Of a stretch of DNA of 6,261 nucleotides, positions 1 through 6,232 are shown piece after piece. The position numbers and the translations under genes were made by a program. Below the pieces are notes generated by a model. The model was not told the origin of the DNA and ran no database searches. It worked only from the letters and a program-made list of their open reading frames with translations. This DNA comes from Candidatus Bipolaricaulota bacterium (GTDB taxonomy: Bacteria; Bipolaricaulota; Bipolaricaulia; UBA7950; UBA9294), in assembly GCA_018399865.1 (NCBI GenBank), contig JAGYNL010000198.1:1-6261 (forward strand), given 5' to 3'. Each line of letters begins with the position of its first letter. Position 1 is the first letter of the stretch.

Positions 1-288
1 GATGGCATCATCGTCAATGTCTAGTCCATTTCCCGCACACGCGTTAGCAAAAGCGGCACCGGCAGCCTGTGCGTGCATTGAATGCAAAAGGATTGTGGCC
101 TGGTCACCCTGCCAGGTATGGCTTGCGTAGCTTGCCGCTTTAGAGCTTATCGGCGTTAGAGTACCCGCCAATACCGCCCCCAGGTTGTCCAACAGACATA
201 CCTTGGCTTTGTGTTGTAGTTCATCGGGAAGGCTATTCCAATTCATATCCCGGATATAGCTGGCCACAATACTGTTTCCATCTGACAT
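1..288 (-). CDS. MmgE/PrpD family protein, N-terminal part (3' end beyond window)
   Basis: The first 96 codons are present and the frame is still open at the window edge. The family includes 2-methylcitrate dehydratase (PrpD), cis-aconitate decarboxylase and many uncharacterised cytoplasmic enzymes acting on carboxylic acids. The protein starts MSDGNSIVASYIRDMNW. Family hallmarks are LPDELQHKAKVCLLDNLGAVLAGT at about residues 20-43, split here as LPDELQHKAK, VCLLDNLG and AVLAGT, and AAGAAFANACAGNGLDIDDD at about 75-94. That second motif matches the conserved alanine-rich helix ending in LD-[FI]-DD. Asn replaces the frequent His before LDIDD, as I recall from a subset of the family. The ATG at 288-286 has AGGAG (300-296) seven bases upstream. 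A nearer ATG (294-292) is followed at once by TAA and is not the start. The gene begins 30 bp after the DppB stop, so it is probably the last visible cistron of the transporter operon. Family assignment is firm; the exact reaction is unknown. Confidence 0.88.
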   Translation of the reverse strand, partial: MSDGNSIVASYIRDMNWNSLPDELQHKAKVCLLDNLGAVLAGTLTPISSKAASYASHTWQGDQATILLHSMHAQAAGAAFANACAGNGLDIDDDAI

Positions 289-318
289 TTACATGCTCCT
301 TCTTCCCAGGACTTGAGC

Positions 319-1263
319 CTACTGCAGCCGTATACGAGGGTTTAATACACTGTACAAGAGATCTGCCACCAGGTTTGAAACGCTATAGATTACAACAACG
401 ATCATAGCGCACGCCTGGATCAATACCAGGTCATGCCTTTGAATGGCGTACAGCAATAATCTCCCCAAACCGGGGTATCCGAACACCGATTCCGTTACAA
501 CCAACCCACCAATCAGCCAACCAACACTTAAGGCAACAATGGTGACGGTTGGCAAAAGCGCATTTCTCAGGACATGCTTGATCAGCACCTGTCTGCGCGG
601 TAATCCTTTTAGGTCGGCAGCGCGAACATAGTCTGCCTTGAGGACATCAATGGTACTCGAACGCGTCATACGTATAATATACCCAAGCCCAACCAGGCTC
701 ACAGTTACCGCAGGCAAAATCATTTGAGGCAGGGCCTGCACGAACCCCATATCCGGATCCACAGAAGAATTGGCTGGAAGCCAATCCAACGCCAAAGCAA
801 AGACGGCAATTAAGATCAGCCCAGTAACAAACTCTGGCATTCCTGCAAGCGCCATAGACCCGCCTCGCAATAGCTGATCGATCAGTCTGTCTTCACGCAG
901 CGCAGCAAACACCCCCAATAATATGCCTAGCGGGACGAACATGAACATGGACAGTGCCGCAAGTCGTCCTGAATTCCACAGTCGACGCAACACCAAAGGA
1001 CGCGCTGGTACTCGCGTGGTCAGCGAGACACCCCAGTTTCCGGTTGTGAAATCGCTTAACCAATCGAGGTACTGGATATGAAGGGGGCGGTCTAGGCCAA
1101 GTTCCTTACGTAGGTTATTCACCGCCTCCTCCTTTGCCCAACGCCCCAAAATCATCCTGGCCACGTCTCCTGGCATGATCTGGGTTAGTGTGAAGATGAT
1201 AATGGACGCCAGTAACATGCTTAGAAGCATTAAGCCAATACGACGCGTAAGGAACATCCACAT
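319..1263 (-). CDS. DppB-type permease of a peptide/nickel-class ABC importer
   Basis: This 314-residue inner-membrane protein has the usual length for DppB/OppB and forms one half of the channel. About six hydrophobic segments are visible, near residues 8-30, 98-121, 135-160, 180-198, 238-260 and 281-305. A long external loop follows the first segment and contains the family stretch PGDVARMILG then LRKELGLDRPLHIQYLDWL (31-69). The cytoplasmic EAA-type loop that docks on the ATPase is YVRAADLKGLPRRQVL at 212-227, continuing to LRNALLP at 232-238. The first Glu of the classical EAA is Arg here, as is common in DppB proteins. The signature FGYPGLGRLLLYAI (261-274) and the C-terminal LNPRIRL are also typical. 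The ATG at 1263 is chosen because AAGGAG (1278-1273) lies nine bases upstream; a second ATG two codons in would be too far away. The upstream ATPase stop codon overlaps this ribosome site, and the gap is 13 bp. No disruption is visible. The transported substrate is not known. Confidence 0.95.
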   Translation of the reverse strand: MWMFLTRRIGLMLLSMLLASIIIFTLTQIMPGDVARMILGRWAKEEAVNNLRKELGLDRPLHIQYLDWLSDFTTGNWGVSLTTRVPARPLVLRRLWNSGRLAALSMFMFVPLGILLGVFAALREDRLIDQLLRGGSMALAGMPEFVTGLILIAVFALALDWLPANSSVDPDMGFVQALPQMILPAVTVSLVGLGYIIRMTRSSTIDVLKADYVRAADLKGLPRRQVLIKHVLRNALLPTVTIVALSVGWLIGGLVVTESVFGYPGLGRLLLYAIQRHDLVLIQACAMIVVVIYSVSNLVADLLYSVLNPRIRLQ

Positions 1264-1276
1264 TTCTCTTTTCTCC

Positions 1277-3346
1277 TTATTGCGAAGGGAACTGTGAGCT
1301 TTTTTCTTGCAGCTGCTGCAGCTCGTCGGGTGGGATGTGGCACCTGATCCGATGATGGTTTACCAACTCCTGCCATGGGGGCTCCTCAACCTCGCAAATT
1401 CGACCTCTTTTTCGTGGGCACCGGGTATGGAAGCGGCAACCCGTGGGCACGTTGACTGCACTGGGCACACTGCCCCCAAGCCTGATTCTCTTTTGCTGCA
1501 GATCTGGATCAGGAATCGGAATGGCGGACAGCAGTGCCTCCGTGTAAGGATGATGGGGAGGCCTAAAAACATCCTCTCCTGCACCAACTTCACATAACTG
1601 CCCAAGATAAACAACTGCTATCCAGTCAGCAATGTAGCGGACTGCCGCTAGGTCATGGGATACATATATGTAGGCTGTACCCCTGTCACGCTGCAGATCA
1701 ACCAACAGGTTCATAAGCGATGCCTGCACTGAGACATCCAATGAGGAAAAGGGCTCATCGCACAGCATTAGCCGGGGCTTGGCTGCAAAGGCGCTAGCAA
1801 TAGCAACTCTCTGCTTTTCTCCCCCGCTCAACTCGTGAGGTAAACGTCTTTGATAGTCCAGGGACAGGCTCACTGCTTCGAGCAGCTCCTCCGTACGTTT
1901 CTGCACCTGCTTATTGCTCAAATTGCTTGACACAGCAGCTGAGCGCCGGATGATGTCCCCTACCGTGTGGTGCGGGTTCAGGCTCGACTCAGGATTCTGA
2001 AATACCATTTGTATTTTTCGGCGAGTCTCTCTGGGCCGATCCATCAATGACTTGGGCATTTCCTCACCTTCTAGCTTGACATGACCAGAAGTCGCTTGCT
2101 CTAATCCTGCTATGCATCTCGCAAGGGTTGTCTTGCCACAGCCGCTCTCGCCGACAAGCCCCATGGTTAACCCATCTCGGACCCTTAGGGATACACCGTC
2201 CACGGCCTTCACCACTGGTCGGTGGCCTAAGAATAACGAGGACGGTCCACCGCCTGATATGGAAAAATGCTTCTTGATATCCTGCCCTTCTAATATCAAG
2301 GCCCCCTCATCGTCGTTTTGACCAGCAAGAGTTCTCTGTTCATAGTGTTGCGTCCCTAGTTCTTCTTCTATCTTGCTCCAGAATAGACAAGCCGATGAAT
2401 GCCCAGCACCTGTCTCCATCAGCGCAGGGCGCTCTTTTCCGCAGGCATCCCGTGCCATGGGACAGCGTGGAGCAAAGATGCAACCGTCAGCCAGCTCGTT
2501 TGGCCGAGGTATTCGTCCTGGAATTGCGCGAAGTTCTATCTGGCGCTTATCCGCATCTATCCTTGGAACACAGCCTAAAAGGGCCAGTGTATACGGATGC
2601 CGAGGGCTCCTGTAAACCTCTTTTACCAGGCCCTCCTCTACTATCTGTCCAGCGTATATCACGCCCACCCGGTCCGCAAGTCGCGCGACAACACCTAGAT
2701 TGTGTGTGATGTATAGCACGGCTGTACTATAGTCTCGCAGCAAGTCTCGAACCAGATCCAGAATGACAGCCTGGGTAGTGACGTCCAGGGCTGTAGTGGG
2801 CTCGTCCATGATAAGCAGCTTTGGATTAGTCATCAACGCGGTCGCGATCAACGCTCGCTGAAGCATGCCTCCACTTAACTGATGAGCATAGCGCCTGGCA
2901 ACATCAAACGGATCCGGTATCTGTACCAGTTTTAACATCTCGGCGGCCTTATCTCTTGCCTTCGCCCTGGACATCCCTAGCCGTGCACGCGCAACCTCGG
3001 CAAGCTGTTCTCCAATCCGGATTGACGGGTTTAATGCGGTTGCGGGGTTCTGATGCACCATCGTGATCTCACTACCCCACCGCTTACGCATCTGTGACGG
3101 AGAGAGGCTCAACAGATCTTGATCACCAAGAGTAACTTCTCCGCTATCCACGCGGCCATTCTTCGGCAAATATTGAATCATGCCATAAGCAAGTGTCGTC
3201 TTCCCCGAACCGGATTCACCGACCAAGCCAAAAATCTCACCTTCAGAAATGCTAAAAGATACATCCCTCACTGTGTGAAGTGGCCCTGATTTGGTATCAT
3301 ACGTGACACTCATTCTAGACACCTGCAACAAAGCCTTTTCTTGCAT
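1277..3346 (-). CDS. Fused DppD-DppF double ATPase of a peptide/nickel-class ABC importer
   Basis: One 689-residue chain carries both nucleotide-binding domains that hydrolyse ATP for import. In the N-terminal DppD-like half: Walker A GESGSGKT at 43-50, Q-loop Gln 99, signature LSGGM 157-161, Walker B LLIMDEP 177-183 with catalytic Glu 182, and H-loop His 215. In the C-terminal DppF-like half: Walker A GESGCGKT 399-406, Gln 450, LSGGE 506-510, LMLCDEP 526-532 with Glu 531, and His 564. Both sites look complete. Each half ends in an oligopeptide-type C-terminal extension with four cysteines: 289, 295, 302, 320 and 637, 643, 651, 669. Such clusters can hold an iron-sulfur centre in some Opp ATPases. 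An acidic linker lies around 328-348. I chose the ATG at 3346 because GGAG (3358-3355) is eight bases away. An in-frame ATG at 3352 would add two residues but sits only two bases from GGAG. The gene follows the DppC stop by 9-15 bp. Confidence 0.95.
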   Translation of the reverse strand: MQEKALLQVSRMSVTYDTKSGPLHTVRDVSFSISEGEIFGLVGESGSGKTTLAYGMIQYLPKNGRVDSGEVTLGDQDLLSLSPSQMRKRWGSEITMVHQNPATALNPSIRIGEQLAEVARARLGMSRAKARDKAAEMLKLVQIPDPFDVARRYAHQLSGGMLQRALIATALMTNPKLLIMDEPTTALDVTTQAVILDLVRDLLRDYSTAVLYITHNLGVVARLADRVGVIYAGQIVEEGLVKEVYRSPRHPYTLALLGCVPRIDADKRQIELRAIPGRIPRPNELADGCIFAPRCPMARDACGKERPALMETGAGHSSACLFWSKIEEELGTQHYEQRTLAGQNDDEGALILEGQDIKKHFSISGGGPSSLFLGHRPVVKAVDGVSLRVRDGLTMGLVGESGCGKTTLARCIAGLEQATSGHVKLEGEEMPKSLMDRPRETRRKIQMVFQNPESSLNPHHTVGDIIRRSAAVSSNLSNKQVQKRTEELLEAVSLSLDYQRRLPHELSGGEKQRVAIASAFAAKPRLMLCDEPFSSLDVSVQASLMNLLVDLQRDRGTAYIYVSHDLAAVRYIADWIAVVYLGQLCEVGAGEDVFRPPHHPYTEALLSAIPIPDPDLQQKRIRLGGSVPSAVNVPTGCRFHTRCPRKRGRICEVEEPPWQELVNHHRIRCHIPPDELQQLQEKSSQFPSQ

Positions 3347-3361
3347 TCTCATAACTCCGTT

Positions 3362-4309
3362 CTACTTCGCGCTAACGCCACCGGGCAGCAGCATCTTGCG
3401 TAAGCCATCACTCAAGAAACTGAGCCCAACAACCAGCAACGCGATAGCCCCAGCAGGAAAGAGCAGCATCCATGGCGCACGGCGAAACCACTCTCGAGCC
3501 TCACCAACCATCAAGCCCCAATCAGCAGATGGGGGCCTTGCTCCCAATCCAAGGAAACCCAATGATGCCACAAGGAAAATGGCGTAAGTGAACCGCATAG
3601 ATGCTTCCACAGCTAGGGTTGGAAGAACAGTCGGTAGTATCTCGTGGAATAGGATATAAAATGCAGTCTCTCCGCGCAGCTTGGCAGCCTCGACAAAGGG
3701 TTTTGTCTTGACATCCAGTACTACGCTTCTCACTACCCTACCAACCCGAGGCGTGTAAACAATACCAACAACCATCAACACATTCAGCCTAGAAGGCCCG
3801 AGTGTCCCAAGCACAACCATAGCCAGTATCAACTCTGGCAAAGAAAGCATAACATCGAAGAGACGCATTATAATCTCATCTACTAGACGACCTTGGTACC
3901 CTGAGAAAAGGCCCAGAAACAACCCCAGAAGCACGCTGATTAGGGTAGCAAATCCGGCCGTAGCAAACACATCGCGAGTTCCCACAACGATACGGCTCAA
4001 GATGTCCCTTCCAAATTGATCCGTACCAAACCAGTGCATAGATGATGGAGGCTGCGCGCGATCAGCTAGAATTTGCTCGGAATATCCATAGGGGGCAATC
4101 CAGGGTCCAAAGATAGCCATCAATAGAAAAAAGACCACAATGAAAGGGCCAACCATGTTCGTGGGCACCTTACGTAATCTTCGCCAATAGGCCCTAAGTC
4201 CAACTTGCCTTTTTCTCTCGGGCCTTTCTCTGTGCGTTGCCAAGTTTAATCCCTTTATCAAGCATCGCTTGAGCCACCTGTGCTGCGGCTCTTCTGCTCG
4301 TATTTTCAA
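3362..4309 (-). CDS. DppC-type permease of a peptide/nickel-class ABC importer (start unresolved)
   Basis: This is the second channel subunit; the open frame gives up to 315 residues. Numbered from the TTG at 4309, it has a basic N-terminal tail, a first membrane helix at about 53-73 (GPFIVVFFLLMAIFGPWIAPY), the OppC motif HWFGTDQFGRDILSRIVVG (92-110), and further helices near 117-137, 156-170, 176-187, 242-256 and 280-300. The EAA loop that contacts the ATPase is FVEAAKLRGETAFYIL at 205-220, followed by HEILPTVLP. The distal motif LGFLGLGARPPSADWG (250-265) is also characteristic. The start is uncertain because no ATG precedes residue 52. TTG at 4309 lacks a clear ribosome site. TTG at 4243, the start of LATHRERPERKRQ, has a weak AAGGGA about seven bases upstream and gives 293 residues, nearer the family norm. 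An ATG with a good AGGTGG site exists at 4265, but in another frame. The gap to the ATPase gene is 9-15 bp. Identity is secure; the first 20-40 residues are not. Confidence 0.9.
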   Translation of the reverse strand: MKIRAEEPQHRWLKRCLIKGLNLATHRERPERKRQVGLRAYWRRLRKVPTNMVGPFIVVFFLLMAIFGPWIAPYGYSEQILADRAQPPSSMHWFGTDQFGRDILSRIVVGTRDVFATAGFATLISVLLGLFLGLFSGYQGRLVDEIIMRLFDVMLSLPELILAMVVLGTLGPSRLNVLMVVGIVYTPRVGRVVRSVVLDVKTKPFVEAAKLRGETAFYILFHEILPTVLPTLAVEASMRFTYAIFLVASLGFLGLGARPPSADWGLMVGEAREWFRRAPWMLLFPAGAIALLVVGLSFLSDGLRKMLLPGGVSAK

Positions 4310-4327
4310 CTAACATAGGTGGTACTT

Positions 4328-4358
4328 GCCCGCCCCTAACCAAAAGGTTGGGGCGGGC
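4328..4358 (-). terminator. Strong GC-rich hairpin between binding-protein and permease genes
   Basis: The arms are GCCCGCCCC (4328-4336) and GGGGCGGGC (4350-4358), a perfect 9-bp pairing. It continues inward, past one bulged T at 4337, through AACC/GGTT to an AAAA loop (+ strand). In the transcript the stem is followed by AAGUACC with no U-tract, so it is not a classical intrinsic terminator. It is better read as a partial attenuator or 3' mRNA-stabilising stem that leaves more binding-protein message than permease message, as known for stems between binding-protein and channel genes in other importer operons. The structure is seen directly; its role is inferred. Confidence 0.6.
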
Positions 4359-4372
4359 TGACCAGCTTACTC

Positions 4373-4401
4373 CAATTGCATCTGGTTTCAAGCTGCAATT
4401 G
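4373..4401. repeat. 8-bp inverted repeat just after the binding-protein gene
   Basis: CAATTGCA (4373-4380) and TGCAATTG (4394-4401) are perfect inverted arms separated by 13 bases. The element lies between the binding-protein stop codon and the larger GC-rich hairpin. A still weaker GCTAG/CTAGC pair (4401-4405, 4417-4421) adjoins it. Together these could form tandem stems at the 3' end of the binding-protein message. Alternatively the AT-rich arms could be chance. Confidence 0.4.
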
Positions 4402-4421
4402 CTAGTCTGCTATTTGCTAGC

Positions 4422-5978
4422 TTATTCCTCCAGCCATACGTTCCGTACGTCAACGGCTGTTGAAATAGCGCCTGTGGTGAGGCCCGGCTTCACGCTATTG
4501 CGGTAAGCCATGAGATTCTCAACATAATAGGGAATCACTACTGGCCCACGCTCAGCAAACAGGCGCTGGATTTCATGATAAAGCTCAACCCGTCTTTCGT
4601 GATCCATTTCGCTGCCAGCTGCTTCAGCCAGCTCATCGAGCTCTTCATCACACCAGTGGGAACCGTTCCACGGAGCGCCGCAGTTGTATGCTAGCTCCAG
4701 ATACGGCTGGGGCGAAGTTCGGGCTCCCCAGTCAGTGATACCGTACTGGCAATCTAGCCAAACGCCGGCACCATAGTAGGTAGAAACCGGTATGATTTGG
4801 ATATCCACGATAATCCCTGCCTCCGCCAATTGTGCTGCCCAAACGGTAGCTATATTTCGTGCTGCCAAGGCGTCCTGCGTTGTCAGCTCAATCGTTAACC
4901 CGTTTTCATAACCGGCCTCGGCTAACAGTTCCTTCGCTTTCTCTATGTCCTGTTCTGGGGCGGGAACATCCAGATATAAATCGCCAAAAGCTGGCCCGAT
5001 AGGCGAGTTATTTCCTACCTTGCCAAACCCGAGCGCTACAAACTCCATAATCTCTTTGTTGTCAGTAGCCGCTTTGATGGCCTGCCGCACACGTACGTCG
5101 TTCGTCGGCTCCTGATCGGCCCGCATATGTATGACATAGTGAGTATTCACAGCCTTTCTGTCGACCGTAATTGCTGGATCCGCCTCCAAAGGCTCGATAA
5201 ACTCCGGCGATACATAGTTTATCCAATGCACTTGCCCGCCCTGTAACGCCTCAACTTGCGCAGAGGGATCGCTAAGGAAAATAAACTCGTAACCATCCAA
5301 GTACGGCAAAGATTCTCCGTTTTCATCTCGCATCCAGTAATTAGGGTTGCGCTGCATAACCAGCCGATCTTCCGGGATGTATCTGACAATCATGAACGGG
5401 CCAGTACCATTCCACTGGGTTTCGAAATCGTCCGCGTACCTATCCATTATCAAGGCGTGGTAGTCGTTTAGGTCATAGGTGATGAAGTCCGGATTCGGCT
5501 TGCCTAAGATAAAACGCACAGTGTAATCATCCACAGCTTCGACTTCCTGGATATTGGAGTATATATCTACAGTTGCCGAGCCAACCTCCGGATCACGCAA
5601 GCGATCAAATGTGAATACGATATCCTCAGCGGTAAGCGGTCTGCCATCGTGGAATAAGACATTCTCGCGAATGCTGAATGTCCAGACGGTACCTGTATCA
5701 CTTACCTCATACCCTGTAGCGAGGCTCCGTTCCCAATCGGGCTCGTAGTTCTTATCGACATAAACCAAGAAGTCATGCCAATAACGGCCTATCTGGTCGT
5801 CGGCGACGCTACTTAAAAAGGCAGGGTCCAATGTATTGATCGCAGGAAGCGCGTGCTTCAACACGCCTCCACGCAACGGAGACTGGTCATCAACTGTATC
5901 TTGAGCTATTCCGCTAGTCACCAAAGAAAGAACACATCCCAAAAACAAAACAGCAACAAGCACTGAGCTTTTTTTCAT
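4422..5978 (-). CDS. Extracellular solute-binding protein, family 5 (peptide/nickel type)
   Basis: This 518-residue protein is the substrate receptor of the importer and acts outside the cytoplasmic membrane. It opens with an export signal: MKKSS, then a hydrophobic core from V6 to V20, then SGIAQD, which fits signal peptidase I cleavage after Ala25. LFLGC at 11-15 resembles a lipobox, but the hydrophobic core continues past Cys15, so lipid attachment is less likely. Family 5 landmarks follow in order: GGVLKHALPAINTLDP (37-52), WTFSIRENVLFHDGRPLTAE (99-118) continuing to DIVFTFDRL, NGTGPFMIVRY (190-200) with NPNYW (211-215), DVRVRQAIKAATDN (294-307), and DWGARTSPQPYLELAY (416-431) with GSHWCDEELDEL (439-450). 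ATG 5978-5976 is preceded at nine bases by AAGGAGG, the strongest ribosome site here, fitting the high expression usual for receptors. As the first gene it lies directly downstream of the candidate promoter. Whether the ligand is a peptide, metal chelate or other solute cannot be decided. Confidence 0.95.
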   Translation of the reverse strand: MKKSSVLVAVLFLGCVLSLVTSGIAQDTVDDQSPLRGGVLKHALPAINTLDPAFLSSVADDQIGRYWHDFLVYVDKNYEPDWERSLATGYEVSDTGTVWTFSIRENVLFHDGRPLTAEDIVFTFDRLRDPEVGSATVDIYSNIQEVEAVDDYTVRFILGKPNPDFITYDLNDYHALIMDRYADDFETQWNGTGPFMIVRYIPEDRLVMQRNPNYWMRDENGESLPYLDGYEFIFLSDPSAQVEALQGGQVHWINYVSPEFIEPLEADPAITVDRKAVNTHYVIHMRADQEPTNDVRVRQAIKAATDNKEIMEFVALGFGKVGNNSPIGPAFGDLYLDVPAPEQDIEKAKELLAEAGYENGLTIELTTQDALAARNIATVWAAQLAEAGIIVDIQIIPVSTYYGAGVWLDCQYGITDWGARTSPQPYLELAYNCGAPWNGSHWCDEELDELAEAAGSEMDHERRVELYHEIQRLFAERGPVVIPYYVENLMAYRNSVKPGLTTGAISTAVDVRNVWLEE

Positions 5979-5987
5979 GTCCTTTTT

Positions 5988-5994
5988 CCTCCTT
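5988..5994 (-). promoter_or_regulatory. Strong Shine-Dalgarno site of the binding-protein gene
   Basis: AAGGAGG on the minus strand lies nine bases before the ATG at 5978. It matches the anti-Shine-Dalgarno core over seven bases. It fixes the binding-protein start and is stronger than the sites of the downstream permease genes. Confidence 0.85.
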
Positions 5995-6008
5995 TCATTA
6001 ATTCCCTA

Positions 6009-6028
6009 TTCTTAGCATATCCTAAGAA
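6009..6028. promoter_or_regulatory. Operator-like 20-bp palindrome upstream of the operon
   Basis: TTCTTAGCATATCCTAAGAA has perfect 7-bp arms (6009-6015 and 6022-6028) around a central ATAT. Only one symmetric position pair is mismatched. Its size and symmetry suit a dimeric repressor or activator. It lies 31 bp before the binding-protein ATG and overlaps the candidate -10 element. It could also fold as a stem if transcription begins further upstream. No regulator gene is in the window to pair it with. Confidence 0.45.
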
Positions 6029-6038
6029 CCTATCTCAA
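6009..6038 (-). promoter_or_regulatory. Candidate sigma-70 type promoter for the transporter operon (weak)
   Basis: On the minus strand TTGAGA (6038-6033, five of six to TTGACA) is separated by 18 bases from TAAGAA (6014-6009). TAAGAA is a poor -10 but has an extended-type TGC directly before it. Transcription would start near 6002 and leave a leader of about 24 nt containing the AAGGAGG site. The poor -10 fits a promoter needing activation. Other AT-rich hexamers between 6061 and 6120 could serve instead. Confidence 0.3.
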
Positions 6039-6183
6039 TCTACAACCAACTACCACCCCCTTATTCCATTATTTGATTTTTTTCCTTCTATCATTGCCAT
6101 ACTACAATTATTTTCCACCAATGTCTAGATCATGAATTGCCTCACGAAAGAAGTAGAGGAAAGGGTATCGTGGTGAATTTTAT

Positions 6184-6232
6184 GGACATCTCTGAATACG
6201 GAAATACGCTTAATTCCGGGGACATCTCTGAA
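6184..6232. repeat. Pair of 13-bp direct repeats flanking a small inverted repeat
   Basis: GGACATCTCTGAA occurs exactly at 6184-6196 and again at 6220-6232, 36 bp apart. Between them lie CGGAA (6199-6203) and TTCCG (6214-6218), inverted arms with a 10-base gap. The second copy sits in the context CTTAATTCCGGGGACA. From memory, this resembles sequences bordering IS200/REP-type transposon-associated repeats in several environmental bacteria, but I cannot verify that here. The cluster may continue past the right edge. It could equally be a pair of regulator sites, though it lies more than 200 bp from the operon start. Confidence 0.5.

Noticed and set aside
443..631. 62-codon plus-strand frame opposite the DppB gene
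   Set aside because: It is antisense to the conserved EAA loop and distal permease signature. Its translation has no family features.
1360..1614. 84-codon minus-strand frame within the ATPase gene
   Set aside because: It overlaps the DppF half in another frame. The overlapped frame carries the conserved cysteine cluster and C-terminal motifs, so this one is a shadow.
2373..2709. Overlapping plus-strand open frames of 80 and 104 codons
   Set aside because: They lie antisense inside the conserved ATPase gene, have low-complexity translations with no recognisable motif, and lack ribosome sites. They are shadows of the real gene.
5971..5995. Pyrimidine-rich run near the binding-protein start, considered as a terminator tract
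   Set aside because: No stem precedes it in either direction. It is explained by the lysine codons and the purine-rich ribosome site on the coding strand.
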